Part shown: piece after piece, positions 1-8,632 of the stretch
Layout of the letters: each line of letters starts with the position of its first letter
Position numbering within the stretch: position 1 is the stretch's first letter
Assembly: GCA_965662735.1 (NCBI GenBank)
Contig: CBFIIU010000017.1
Location: 1 to 43,524, forward strand
Length of the DNA stretch: 43,524 nt
Origin: JAYODZ01 sp965662735
GTDB taxonomy: Bacteria > Pseudomonadota > Alphaproteobacteria > RS24
Reading direction: 5' to 3'
Position numbers and translations under genes: made by a program
The notes under the pieces: generated by a model
The model's input: only the letters and a program-made list of their open reading frames with translations
Told to the model about the DNA's origin: nothing
The model's database searches: none

Positions 1-138
1 GCGGCCTATGCCGAGTTTTATTTTTGCGATGTGCTCTGGCCCGATTTTAATGAGCATCATCTGAGCGCGGCGCTTGCGAGTTTCGAGGCCCGCGAACGTC
101 GGTTCGGAGATGTTCAAGCAAGCGAGCACCAATTGTGA
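1..138 (+). CDS. uppS: Undecaprenyl diphosphate synthase, C-terminal fragment
   Basis: Only the last 45 codons are in the window; the gene starts before base 1. The fragment reads in frame from base 1 to TGA at 136-138 and carries the family's C-terminal signature: a DVLWPDF stretch followed by an RERRFG motif. UppS condenses isopentenyl diphosphate units onto farnesyl diphosphate, making the C55 lipid carrier precursor used for peptidoglycan and O-antigen export. It acts in the cytosol at the inner membrane. Its stop overlaps the cdsA start by one base (TGATG), so the two are probably translationally coupled. Position just before cdsA and dxr is the usual alphaproteobacterial order. Confidence 0.9.
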   Translation, partial: AAYAEFYFCDVLWPDFNEHHLSAALASFEARERRFGDVQASEHQL

Positions 139-989
139 TGACGGCGGAGACAAATAGGTTTCAAGGGCTGGGTCTGCGCGTGATTTCGGCGCTGGTATTG
201 ATCGGGCCCGTTTTAATCGCTTTATGGTATGGGTCTGTGGCCTTTTTGCTTTTGGTTTGTGTGGCGGGGGCGTTAATGGCGCTTGAATGGGCGCCCTTGG
301 TTCAGGCCAGCCGCATACACGGTATTGTTTTGGCCATCATGGTGGTCGGAACGTTAACCGTGCAATTTATGTATGGATTGCCAATTGCTTTGGTTGTCTT
401 TGCGATCTTGCTTGTCACCAGCTTGAACCAAAGCCTCAGTCGCAGTGAACCCTATTTACCCTGGGTAGGGGGGCTCCTTTACGTGCTGCCCCCTCTCATG
501 TCGGCCCAATGGATGCGCGAGGATCCGCATGGCGGCCTCATTATTTTCTATCTCTGTGCCCTGGTGTGGGGAACAGATATCTTTGCCATGTTTGCGGGTA
601 AGACCATGGGTGGCCCGAAGTTGGCGCCCACAATTTCGCCGAACAAAACATGGTCGGGCTTAATCGGGGGTATGGTCGGGGCTGTGCTTCTGGGCTTTCT
701 TGCCATTGCTCTTTTTGTTTTTTTGGAGGCAGGCACATATATGATCGCCCATGTGATTGCAGTGGGAGTGGCAGGGGCCATCATTGCTCAGCTTGGCGAT
801 TTATTTGAGTCGGGTTTAAAGCGGCATTTTGGGGTTAAGGATTCGGGGGCTTTAATTCCGGGCCATGGCGGTCTGCTTGATCGCGTGGATGGCCTGGTCA
901 GCGTCTTCACTGCCGCCGCCATCGCCATTGCTGTGGGGCAGGTGCTTGCGGGGCTCAGCCCACTTTCCGTTCTGTGGGGGAGCGGCTGA
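138..989 (+). CDS. cdsA: Phosphatidate cytidylyltransferase (CDP-diglyceride synthase)
   Basis: A 283-residue polytopic inner-membrane enzyme that converts phosphatidic acid and CTP to CDP-diacylglycerol, the branch point of phospholipid synthesis. The diagnostic signature is near the C-terminus: an SGLKRHFGVKDSG segment followed by PGHGGLLDRVD, with the metal-binding Asp residues. Several hydrophobic segments fill the N-terminal two thirds. I start it at ATG 138, which overlaps the uppS stop. An in-frame GTG at 135 directly before it would add one residue. A short gap separates it from dxr downstream, consistent with one operon. Confidence 0.95.
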   Translation: MTAETNRFQGLGLRVISALVLIGPVLIALWYGSVAFLLLVCVAGALMALEWAPLVQASRIHGIVLAIMVVGTLTVQFMYGLPIALVVFAILLVTSLNQSLSRSEPYLPWVGGLLYVLPPLMSAQWMREDPHGGLIIFYLCALVWGTDIFAMFAGKTMGGPKLAPTISPNKTWSGLIGGMVGAVLLGFLAIALFVFLEAGTYMIAHVIAVGVAGAIIAQLGDLFESGLKRHFGVKDSGALIPGHGGLLDRVDGLVSVFTAAAIAIAVGQVLAGLSPLSVLWGSG

Positions 990-1022
990 TGGCTCCTTGT
1001 TTTGCGGTCAGGTGAGTTCAGT

Positions 1023-2195
1023 ATGCAAACGGTTACAATTTTAGGGGCGACGGGATCGATTGGCCTGAACACAGTCGATGTGATTTTGCGTCATCCCGAT
1101 CAATTTCGTGTCAAAGTATTAACGGCGCATCGCGATGTTGCGGGATTGGCCGAGCTCACGCGCACATTACGACCCGAGGTGATTGTATTGGCGGACGTGA
1201 CACAGATCGATGATCTGCGCGACCGACTGCGCGATGTGTCCGTCGACATCTGGGCTGGCGAAGATGCGCTGATCGAGGCGGCTCAGCTTGAAACAGACTT
1301 TGTGATGGCGGCGATTGTTGGCTTTGCGGGGTTGCGGCCCACTTTGGCTGCGGTTCGGCGTGGCGCCCGCATTGGTCTGGCGAATAAGGAATGTTTGGTT
1401 GCGGCGGGTGAGTTATTTATGGCAGAAGCGCATCAATATGGCGCTACGATTTTGCCAGTGGACTCCGAACATAATGCGGCATTCCAACTATTGGATGGGT
1501 GTGATCGCTCCAGTTTAGATCAACTGATCTTAACCGCCTCGGGCGGCCCCTTTCGCGGGAAAACAGCCCAGCAAATGGCCGCGGTAACCCCCGAGCAAGC
1601 GCTGGCTCACCCGATTTGGTCAATGGGGGATAAAATTTCAATTGATAGCGCAACGCTGATGAATAAGGGGCTCGAGCTTATTGAGGCGCATTATTTGTTC
1701 GACTTGCCGGCCCATCAATTGGGGGTGCTCGTGCATCCGCAGTCGATTGTTCATGCGATGACACGAATGTCTGATGGCGCGATTTATAGTCATAAAGGGC
1801 CCGCCGACATGCGCGGCCCGATTGCTTTTTGCATGGGGTGGCCGAACCGCATTGCATCGGGCGTACCGATGATGGATTTGGCGGCAGAACCGGCGTTGAC
1901 CTTTGAAGAGGCCGATCGTACCAATTTTCCGTGTCTGGCCCACGCAGAAGCCGCGATGCGGAGCGGGGGAGCCATGCCGACGATCTTAAATGCCGCTAAT
2001 GAGCAGGCGGTTTACGCATTTTTAAAATCGGAAATAGGATTTTGCGATATTGCCTCCGTCGTTGCTGAAACACTCGATCATGCCCAGAAGCTGGGTCGTT
2101 TGCCGTCGGTTACAGATATCACCACGATCTCGCAGATTGATGCGCAAGCGAGGCGGCTTGCGGACGCTGCTATTGCGCATTGTCGACTGGCCTAG
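1023..2195 (+). CDS. dxr: 1-deoxy-D-xylulose 5-phosphate reductoisomerase
   Basis: A 390-residue cytosolic enzyme of the MEP isoprenoid pathway. It rearranges and reduces DXP to 2-C-methyl-D-erythritol 4-phosphate using NADPH. The N-terminal nucleotide-binding loop is GATGSIG at about residues 7-13. Later come LANKE, the metal and substrate site PVDSEHNA, the flexible-loop region GGPFRG, and LMNKGLELIEAH. Start choice: ATG 1023 has a good AGGTGAG ribosome-binding site about six bases upstream and matches the family N-terminus. An in-frame TTG at 1002 would add seven residues and lacks support. The product feeds IspD/IspF, encoded here by the ispDF fusion at 33082-34293. Confidence 0.95.
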   Translation: MQTVTILGATGSIGLNTVDVILRHPDQFRVKVLTAHRDVAGLAELTRTLRPEVIVLADVTQIDDLRDRLRDVSVDIWAGEDALIEAAQLETDFVMAAIVGFAGLRPTLAAVRRGARIGLANKECLVAAGELFMAEAHQYGATILPVDSEHNAAFQLLDGCDRSSLDQLILTASGGPFRGKTAQQMAAVTPEQALAHPIWSMGDKISIDSATLMNKGLELIEAHYLFDLPAHQLGVLVHPQSIVHAMTRMSDGAIYSHKGPADMRGPIAFCMGWPNRIASGVPMMDLAAEPALTFEEADRTNFPCLAHAEAAMRSGGAMPTILNAANEQAVYAFLKSEIGFCDIASVVAETLDHAQKLGRLPSVTDITTISQIDAQARRLADAAIAHCRLA

Positions 2196-2333
2196 GCCTG
2201 GCCAAATTAAAATTCCTCTGAGATGGATAAAAATCCAAAAAAATATCGGATTTCTAAGGGTTTCCCTTCCCAAATCAGCATAATTGGTGATAATGGCGAG
2301 AGATTCACGCCGCCTGGGGCTGAGGGAGAATAA

Positions 2334-3674
2334 ATGGAAATTTGGGAACCATTACAAGGGCTTGGTTTGGGCTATATTCTGCCGTTCGTCTTTGTGCTGT
2401 CAATTGTGGTTTTTTTCCATGAATTGGGTCATTTCTGGGTGGCGCGCCGCTGTGGCGTGGCTGTGGAAACCTTTTCAATTGGATTTGGCCGGCCGTTTTT
2501 CAAACGCCAAGATCGTCTTGGAACAACATGGCAAGTGGGCTGGTTGCCGCTTGGCGGCTATGTCAAATTCCTCGGCGATGAAAATGCGGCNNNNNNNNNN
2601 NNNNNNNNNNNNNNNNNNNNNNNNNNNNNNNNNNNNNNNNNNNNNNNNNNNNNNNNNNNNNNNNNNNNNNNNNNNNNNNNNNNNNNNNNNCGTCTTGGAA
2701 CAACATGGCAAGTGGGCTGGTTGCCGCTTGGCGGCTATGTCAAATTCCTCGGCGATGAAAATGCGGCCAGCGCTCCTGACCATGACTCGCTTTCTCATTT
2801 TGATGAGGAAGCGCGGCAGAAAACACTGTTCTACAAGCCCTTATGGCAGCGCGCGGCTGTCGTGGCGGCAGGGCCAGTGGCTAATTTTATTCTCGCGATT
2901 ATCATTTTCACAGGCTTGTTTTTCACCTATGGCCAGCAGGTCGTGCGTCCGCTGGTTGCAGATGTTATGGAAAACAGTGCTGCGGCTCGGGCCGGCCTTG
3001 AAAAAGGCGATTTAATTGTCGAGATGAACGGGGTTGCGGTCGAGAGCTTCTCGGACGTGCAACGCATTGTTTCGGTGAGCGCGGACACGCCCATTCAATT
3101 TGGTATTGAGCGAAATGGGGCGTTCGTCTCCGTGACGGCCACGCCAGACCGAGTGGAGCGGACCGACCGTTTTGGGAATGTTTTTGCCATTGGTCAATTG
3201 GGTGTTCAGGCCTCTTCGGATATTGATTATATCGGCCATCGCTCCTTTGGTTTGGGTGAATCGATGGTGCGCGCTGTCGGCGAGACGTATTTCATTGTCG
3301 AGCAAAGTTTCGTCATGCTGGGACGTATCATTTCGGGGCGTGAGGGAACCGAGGCCCTGGGAGGGCCCATCCGCATCGCGCAGATCTCAGGTCAAACCGC
3401 AACGCTCGGTTTAATCGCCTTGATTAATCTGACAGCGGTTCTCTCGGTGAGCATCGGATTGGTAAATTTATTCCCTATTCCGATGTTGGATGGTGGGCAT
3501 TTAATGTTTTACGCCTATGAGGCCTTGTTTGGTCGCCCGATGTCTGAGCGAGTTCAAGATATTGGAATGCGACTTGGCTTGGGCATTGTCTTAACGCTTT
3601 TTGTTTTTGTGACATGGAATGATTTATCGCATCTGGGCGTTTTCGATAGTATAGCAAATTTTTTCGGATCTTAA
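2334..3674 (+). CDS. rseP: RseP-family site-2 metalloprotease, interrupted by an assembly gap
   Basis: Membrane-embedded zinc protease of the RseP/S2P family, which cleaves transmembrane anti-sigma factors and remnant signal peptides. The zinc motif HELGH is at residues 29-33 in the first membrane segment. A PDZ domain follows (the ARAGLEKGDLIVEMNG region), and the second active-site element NLFPIPMLDGGH lies near the C-terminus. ATG 2334 follows a GAGGGAGAA ribosome-binding site. As written, the frame is 446 codons, but it contains a 100-N gap at 2591-2690 flanked by two identical 77-bp copies. Removing one copy plus the gap deletes exactly 177 bp (59 codons) and leaves 387 residues, the size I expect for an alphaproteobacterial RseP with one PDZ domain. 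The true gene is therefore probably intact and shorter than drawn. Confidence 0.9.
   Translation: MEIWEPLQGLGLGYILPFVFVLSIVVFFHELGHFWVARRCGVAVETFSIGFGRPFFKRQDRLGTTWQVGWLPLGGYVKFLGDENAXXXXXXXXXXXXXXXXXXXXXXXXXXXXXXXXXXRLGTTWQVGWLPLGGYVKFLGDENAASAPDHDSLSHFDEEARQKTLFYKPLWQRAAVVAAGPVANFILAIIIFTGLFFTYGQQVVRPLVADVMENSAAARAGLEKGDLIVEMNGVAVESFSDVQRIVSVSADTPIQFGIERNGAFVSVTATPDRVERTDRFGNVFAIGQLGVQASSDIDYIGHRSFGLGESMVRAVGETYFIVEQSFVMLGRIISGREGTEALGGPIRIAQISGQTATLGLIALINLTAVLSVSIGLVNLFPIPMLDGGHLMFYAYEALFGRPMSERVQDIGMRLGLGIVLTLFVFVTWNDLSHLGVFDSIANFFGS
2514..2590 (+). repeat. 77-bp direct repeat, copy 1 (left of the N-run)
   Basis: This 77-bp block of rseP is repeated base for base at 2691-2767, immediately after the 100-N gap. 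The repeat period is 177 bp, a multiple of three, so the reading frame survives. The pattern of identical contig ends abutting a gap indicates an unmerged overlap, not a biological tandem repeat. Confidence 0.9.
2591..2690. other. Assembly gap of 100 N inside rseP
   Basis: Exactly 100 unknown bases, the customary placeholder for a gap of unknown size. The identical 77-bp sequence on both sides implies the real gap length is zero, with the two contig ends overlapping. Confidence 0.95.
2691..2767 (+). repeat. 77-bp direct repeat, copy 2 (right of the N-run)
   Basis: Second copy of the block at 2514-2590. It is identical over all 77 bases and then continues into the rest of rseP. The encoded segment, ending KFLGDENA, occurs once in normal RseP proteins. 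Confidence 0.9.
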
Positions 3675-3766
3675 GATAATCCGGAAACCACAAACGAGCA
3701 CCGCTTCATATGATTTTTGGCAATTAATTTTGAGCAAATGATTTAAGGCAAATGGTTGAGGGCATA

Positions 3767-6217
3767 ATGCAAAATAAAAGAATAATCACGCTGTTGGGGA
3801 TGTTGGCCTTTTCTGTCTCTGGCTGGTCGGGCGTGGGAAATGTGTTGGCTCAAGAGTCTGAGATGGGCGCTCCGTCCTCGGATGTCTCAGATGTCCAAGA
3901 CGAGGCCGCCTCACAGGCCCAAGCAGAACCGCAAATGAACGCGCCTCAAGGTGATGCGCCAAAAGCGGCTAGTGCTCCCTCGGCCGCGGCCAATATTGCT
4001 TTTATTCGCGTTGAGGGTACGCAACGTGTCGAAGAGGAGACTGTGCGGGCTTATATGGTTGTGCGAGAGGGTATGGCTGCCGATCCACGATTAATCGACC
4101 AATCGGTGAAAACTCTTTTTGCTTCTGGCCTGTTTGCCGACGTTAATATTCGGCGCGAAGATGATGGTTTGATTGTGACCGTGGTCGAGAACCCGATCAT
4201 CAATCGGATTTCCTTCGAAGGAAATAAAAAAATTGCAGATGATAAATTGTCTGGTGAGAGTTCATTACGCCCTCGTCTCGTTTTTACGCGCGCGAAAGTG
4301 CAAGATGATGTTGAGCGTTTTCTAGAGCTCTACCGTCGGGCGGGTCGGTTTTCAGCTCGGATCGAGCCTAAAGTTATTCAACTTCCACAAAACCGCGTCG
4401 ATCTTATTTTTGAAATTACCGAAGGTCCAACCACGGGCATTAAATCGATTAACTTCATCGGCAATGAAGCCTTTGACGATGGTCGGTTAATGGAAGAAAT
4501 AATGACTTCCGAGACCCGTTGGTGGAAGTTTTTGTCCTCGAACGACAATTATGACCCCGATCGGATCGCCTATGATCGCGAATTACTGCGCCAGTTCTAT
4601 CTCGGTCGGGGGTATGCCGATTTTAGTGTCATTAGTTCCACAGCGGAATTAACCCGTGACGGGGATGCCTTTTTTGTGACCTTCAATTTGTCTGAGGGCG
4701 AGATATATGATTTTGAGGAGTCCTCTATTCAGACGTCCTTGCCGAAAATTCAAGCGTTAAATCTCGATGCCGCGGTCAAGCACGCTCCAGGGGATCGTTA
4801 CGATGCCCGCAAAATTGACGCGACTGTTGATGCGCTCACGAAAATTGTGGGGGAGCAGGGCTTCGCATTTGCCGAAGTTCGGCCACGCGTTCGGCGCGAT
4901 CCTGAGGCACGAATTGTGACTGTCTCTTACGTGATCGAAGAGGGGCCTCGGGTCTATGTTGAACGGATTAACATTAACGGAAATACCCGTACGCATGACG
5001 AGGTTATTCGTCGGGAAATGGACTTGAGCGAAGGGGATGGCTTTAACCGCGTTTTATTATCGCGATCGGAGCGTTCGATTAAGGGGCTAAATTATTTCTC
5101 GAGCGTCGACATCGTCGAAGAGCCTGGAACCGAGCCGGATCAAACCATTATCGAAGTGGATGTCAAAGAGCAATCGACGGGTGAGTTGACCCTTGGCGTT
5201 GGCTTTTCGTCTTCCGATAGTTTCTCCACCCAATTCTCGGTTGCCGAGCGCAATCTTTTGGGCCGAGGCCAGAAATTGGCTTTTTCTGTGAATGTGAGTT
5301 CTGAGGTTCAGCGCTTCAATTTGGGGCTCACCGAACCCTATTTTCTCGACCGCGATCTAACCGCGGGCTTTAACATCTTCAACCAAGGTGTTGAATATGA
5401 CGACGAAGACATCGATTACAATTCATCCGGAGCGTCTTTTAATGTTGGCTTCCCAACTTCGGATGACGCGCGTTTGGGCGTAAGTTTGAGCGTGCAACAG
5501 GTTGAAGAGAACTATGGTATCAACAGCTATTATTACAACTTTTATAATAGGTCCGTCTCATTTGACCTCCTGAAAGTTATTGCCGGCTATTACTACTATA
5601 TCGATAAACGAGATGACTATATCGACACGACCGAGGGCTGGAGTTTCAGCGCCGGTCAAGAGATTGCAGGTTTGGGTGGCGATGTTAACTTCCTACGCAC
5701 CAGCTTGAGCGGTGATTATTATTACCCCTTGGCTGAGGGATATGTTTTCCATACAGGCCTTGAATATGGCCATATTCATGACTTCGAAGATCACTATGTG
5801 CGCCGAAGCGACCGGTTTTTCAAAGGGGGCACCAGCTTCCGTGGTTTCGATCGCTCTGGCGTCGGACCCCGCGCCATCCCTAAGCCCGGCCGAAGTGGTG
5901 AAGAAGATGCTATTGGGGCTAAAATGTTCCTCATCGGGACAACGGAAGTGACCTTACCATTAGGCATTCCGAAAGAGATCGGGATGAAAACAAAATTATT
6001 CACGGATTATGGCTTTGTTGGAAAGTCCGACGAGAATCCCAACATTTATCCCAATTATATCATTGAAGATGACTTCGCGTTTAGGATGACGGCTGGCCTA
6101 AGTGTTTCTTGGAAATCGCCTATCGGCCCTATTCAGTTTGACTTCGCGCGCGTGATTCAAAAAGAAGATTATGACGATGATCGCTTCTTCCGTTTCTCGG
6201 CAGGCACGCGGTTCTAA
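3767..6217 (+). CDS. bamA: Outer membrane protein assembly factor BamA
   Basis: About 816 residues. BamA is the core of the BAM complex that folds and inserts beta-barrel proteins into the outer membrane. An N-terminal signal peptide ends near NVLAQE. A roughly 45-residue linker rich in Ala, Pro, Gln and Ser follows, then five POTRA repeats (starting near AFIRVEGTQRV). The C-terminal 16-strand barrel carries the conserved FRGFDRSGVGPR loop motif and ends in phenylalanine (SAGTRF), the usual barrel-insertion signal. I start at ATG 3767, behind GAGGG. An in-frame ATG at 3752 adds five residues and cannot be excluded. It lies between rseP and the chaperone gene skp, which supplies it with unfolded substrates. 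Confidence 0.95.
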   Translation: MQNKRIITLLGMLAFSVSGWSGVGNVLAQESEMGAPSSDVSDVQDEAASQAQAEPQMNAPQGDAPKAASAPSAAANIAFIRVEGTQRVEEETVRAYMVVREGMAADPRLIDQSVKTLFASGLFADVNIRREDDGLIVTVVENPIINRISFEGNKKIADDKLSGESSLRPRLVFTRAKVQDDVERFLELYRRAGRFSARIEPKVIQLPQNRVDLIFEITEGPTTGIKSINFIGNEAFDDGRLMEEIMTSETRWWKFLSSNDNYDPDRIAYDRELLRQFYLGRGYADFSVISSTAELTRDGDAFFVTFNLSEGEIYDFEESSIQTSLPKIQALNLDAAVKHAPGDRYDARKIDATVDALTKIVGEQGFAFAEVRPRVRRDPEARIVTVSYVIEEGPRVYVERININGNTRTHDEVIRREMDLSEGDGFNRVLLSRSERSIKGLNYFSSVDIVEEPGTEPDQTIIEVDVKEQSTGELTLGVGFSSSDSFSTQFSVAERNLLGRGQKLAFSVNVSSEVQRFNLGLTEPYFLDRDLTAGFNIFNQGVEYDDEDIDYNSSGASFNVGFPTSDDARLGVSLSVQQVEENYGINSYYYNFYNRSVSFDLLKVIAGYYYYIDKRDDYIDTTEGWSFSAGQEIAGLGGDVNFLRTSLSGDYYYPLAEGYVFHTGLEYGHIHDFEDHYVRRSDRFFKGGTSFRGFDRSGVGPRAIPKPGRSGEEDAIGAKMFLIGTTEVTLPLGIPKEIGMKTKLFTDYGFVGKSDENPNIYPNYIIEDDFAFRMTAGLSVSWKSPIGPIQFDFARVIQKEDYDDDRFFRFSAGTRF

Positions 6218-6250
6218 TCATCAAGGCTTTAAACAGGAGGAATAAAGAAT

Positions 6251-6802
6251 ATGTTTAACGTGAAAAAATTGGCTTTTGTAGGTGCCACCCTGTTGGGATT
6301 AAGTGTGGTTGGGGCGATGGCCCAGCCCATCATTGTGTCTGCAGATATTGAGCGGGCCATTGCCTTGTCAAAGGCTGGAAAAAATATGAATGATCAGGTC
6401 GAGAAAATGACCAAGGGCGTTCAGGGTACTGTCGACAAGGTTCAAAAAGACTTGCAAAAAGAAGCCGAAAAGCTCGAAGAACAAAAGAACTTAATGGCCG
6501 CCGATGCGCTGCAGGTGAAGCGCGAGGAATTACGCCTCAAGCAAATTACCAAGCAGCAGGAAATCTCGAAGGACGCTCGGGCTATTCAAGCCGGTGCGCA
6601 AAATGCCCTGAAGGAAATCGCAGAGGTCGCCGTGGCTGAGTTGAAGACTTTGGCCAAGGAAAAAAACGCAGATATCGTTCTGCGTCGCGAAGCGACTTAT
6701 ATCGTCGAGCCAAAATCTGATCTAACCGATGAGTTGGTTGAGCGGATTAACAAGAAAATCACAAGCGTTAAAGTAACGCCGGTTGAGCCTAAAAATAACT
6801 AA
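6251..6802 (+). CDS. skp: OmpH/Skp family periplasmic chaperone
   Basis: A 183-residue secreted protein. It has a cleavable signal peptide (MFNVKKLAFVGATLLGLSVV, cleavage near AMA-QP) and then a long Lys/Glu/Gln-rich helical region with coiled-coil character, as in the tentacles of the Skp trimer. Skp holds unfolded outer-membrane proteins in the periplasm for delivery to BamA. The start has a strong AGGAGGAA ribosome-binding site 8-10 bases upstream. Identification rests on composition, length, signal peptide and the bamA-skp-lpxD position more than on a catalytic motif. Confidence 0.88.
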   Translation: MFNVKKLAFVGATLLGLSVVGAMAQPIIVSADIERAIALSKAGKNMNDQVEKMTKGVQGTVDKVQKDLQKEAEKLEEQKNLMAADALQVKREELRLKQITKQQEISKDARAIQAGAQNALKEIAEVAVAELKTLAKEKNADIVLRREATYIVEPKSDLTDELVERINKKITSVKVTPVEPKNN

Positions 6803-6807
6803 GGCCA

Positions 6808-7848
6808 ATGGCTGATCCTCGCTTTTATCCGGCTCAGCAAGGGCTCCGATTATCTCAACTGCTCGACGGGGTGGCTGAGAAATTGAGCGCTCCCGCTGAT
6901 CCGGTTATCAGCGGAGCGGCAGCTTTAGAGGCTGCGCAACTGGGTGAGGTTAGCTTTTTAACGGCTAATAAGCGGTATCGTGCCGTCGGCGAGAAGACGC
7001 AGGCTGAAGTGGTTTTTGTGCAGCCTGGGGCTGAAGCCTGGCTGCCCAAAGACTGCATTCAAGTCGTTTGTCAGGAGCCAGCGCGGGTGATGAACCATGT
7101 CGTGGCTCGGTTATATCCCCAATTGGTCACCCATCCAGCCGGCTTGGCTCCAACAGCGATAGCGCCAGATGCTGATGTGCATCCGACAACGGAAATTGGC
7201 TCCGGTGTCGTGATCGGTGCAGGCGCGTCAATTGGCGCCCGAACTGTGATCGGCGCTAATTCGGTGATCGGGCCAGGTGTTCAGATCGGCGCCGATTGCC
7301 AAATTTTTCCGTCTGCCACCATTCAGTATGCGCTTCTTGGCGATCGCGTTTATATCGCACCGGGCGCCCGAATTGGCGCCGATGGTTTTGGATTGCTGAT
7401 TGGGAAAACGCATCTTAAGGTTTACCACATTGGCCGTGTGATTCTGCAAAGTGATGTGGAAATAGGGGCCAATACATGTGTGGATCGCGGCACCTATGGG
7501 GATACAGTGATCGGCGAGGGCAGCAAGATCGATAATTTGGTGCAAATTGCGCATAATTGCCAAATTGGCCGTCACGTTCGTATTTCAGGCGGCAGCGGCC
7601 TGGCGGGGAGTGTGGTCATCAAAGATTATGTTGTCTTAGGCGGCGCGGCTGGTGTTGGCGATGGTGTTACTATTGGTGAGGGCGCGATGATTGCAGCTAA
7701 ATCGGCTGTTTTGGGTATTGTCCCAGATGGGGCGTTTTACGGCGGCCATCCGGCGCGGCCCCTAAAGGAATGGCAACGCGAGCGCGCCTTTGTGCGTCGA
7801 CTAGTTAAAAAGGCTGATGCTGTGCGGGTGGGGAGCTCGGATGACTAA
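6808..7848 (+). CDS. lpxD: UDP-3-O-(3-hydroxyacyl)glucosamine N-acyltransferase
   Basis: A 346-residue cytosolic enzyme for the third step of lipid A synthesis: transfer of a 3-hydroxyacyl chain from ACP to the 2-amino group of UDP-3-O-acylglucosamine. An N-terminal uridine-binding domain of about 110 residues precedes a left-handed parallel beta-helix built of hexapeptide repeats. The catalytic histidine is His249 in NLVQIAHNCQIG. The gene begins five bases after skp and its last eight bases overlap lpxA. In most alphaproteobacteria fabZ lies between lpxD and lpxA; here there is no room for it. Confidence 0.95.
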   Translation: MADPRFYPAQQGLRLSQLLDGVAEKLSAPADPVISGAAALEAAQLGEVSFLTANKRYRAVGEKTQAEVVFVQPGAEAWLPKDCIQVVCQEPARVMNHVVARLYPQLVTHPAGLAPTAIAPDADVHPTTEIGSGVVIGAGASIGARTVIGANSVIGPGVQIGADCQIFPSATIQYALLGDRVYIAPGARIGADGFGLLIGKTHLKVYHIGRVILQSDVEIGANTCVDRGTYGDTVIGEGSKIDNLVQIAHNCQIGRHVRISGGSGLAGSVVIKDYVVLGGAAGVGDGVTIGEGAMIAAKSAVLGIVPDGAFYGGHPARPLKEWQRERAFVRRLVKKADAVRVGSSDD

Positions 7849-8632
7849 AATTCACGATCTCGCAATCATTGACCCCAAAGCGGAAATTGATGACGACGTG
7901 ACCATTGGGCCGTTTTGTGTCGTCGGTGCGGGGGTTAAAATCGCTCGGGGCGTGCATCTCCACAGCCACGTTTGTGTGCAAGGTGATACCAAAATTGGCG
8001 CACACACCGAAATTTTTCCCTTCGCCTCGATCGGAGGGAAAACCCAGGTTCTCAGCCAAGAGCGCCCCTTGGGTACTTTAGAAATTGGGGCGCATAATAT
8101 TATTCGCGAATATGTGACCATGCAGCCGGGTCAGATTGATGATCCAGCGGTGACGATTATCGGTGATCATAATTTATTTATGGCCAGTGTTCATGTGGCG
8201 CATGATTGCGTGGTCGGAAACCATAATGTGATGGCAAATAGTGTGGCTCTGGCAGGCCATGTGACGGTTGGAAATTTTGTCACAATTGGCGGGTTGACCG
8301 GGGTTCATCAGTTCTGCCATCTCGGTGATTATTGCTTCGTTGGCGCCAATGGCTTTGTCACGGGTAATATTATCCCCTTTGGTATGGTCAATGGGCCTCA
8401 GTCGATTTTGCGGGGGCTGAATATTATTGGCATGAAGCGCCGAGGTTTTTCTCGCGAGGATATTCACACCACGCGTGCGCTCTATGCAGATTTATTTGGT
8501 CGTGAGGCCGAAGGCGCCTTTGGAGATCGGTTGGCCCGCGCCCAAGAAGCATTTTCCGGTCAACCCACGGCTCAGATTATGTTTGATTTTATTCTCAACG
8601 CCAATGATCGGGGTTTTTGCCAAGGTGACTGA
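7841..8632 (+). CDS. lpxA: Acyl-ACP--UDP-N-acetylglucosamine O-acyltransferase
   Basis: A 263-residue trimeric beta-helix enzyme that carries out the first step of lipid A synthesis, acylating the 3-OH of UDP-GlcNAc. Hexapeptide repeats start at once (VTIGPFCVVGAGVKI). The catalytic histidine is about residue 121 in VHVAHDCVVGN, and the conserved LTGVHQF segment follows. Length matches the family (about 262). I start at ATG 7841, inside the lpxD stop region; an ATG at 7817 is in frame but would add eight atypical residues. It precedes lpxI and lpxB. Confidence 0.95.
   Translation: MTKIHDLAIIDPKAEIDDDVTIGPFCVVGAGVKIARGVHLHSHVCVQGDTKIGAHTEIFPFASIGGKTQVLSQERPLGTLEIGAHNIIREYVTMQPGQIDDPAVTIIGDHNLFMASVHVAHDCVVGNHNVMANSVALAGHVTVGNFVTIGGLTGVHQFCHLGDYCFVGANGFVTGNIIPFGMVNGPQSILRGLNIIGMKRRGFSREDIHTTRALYADLFGREAEGAFGDRLARAQEAFSGQPTAQIMFDFILNANDRGFCQGD

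Noticed and set aside
2256..2268. AAGGG-TTT-CCCTT mini-hairpin between dxr and rseP
   Set aside because: The stem is only five base pairs and no T tract follows, so a terminator or regulatory role is not supported.
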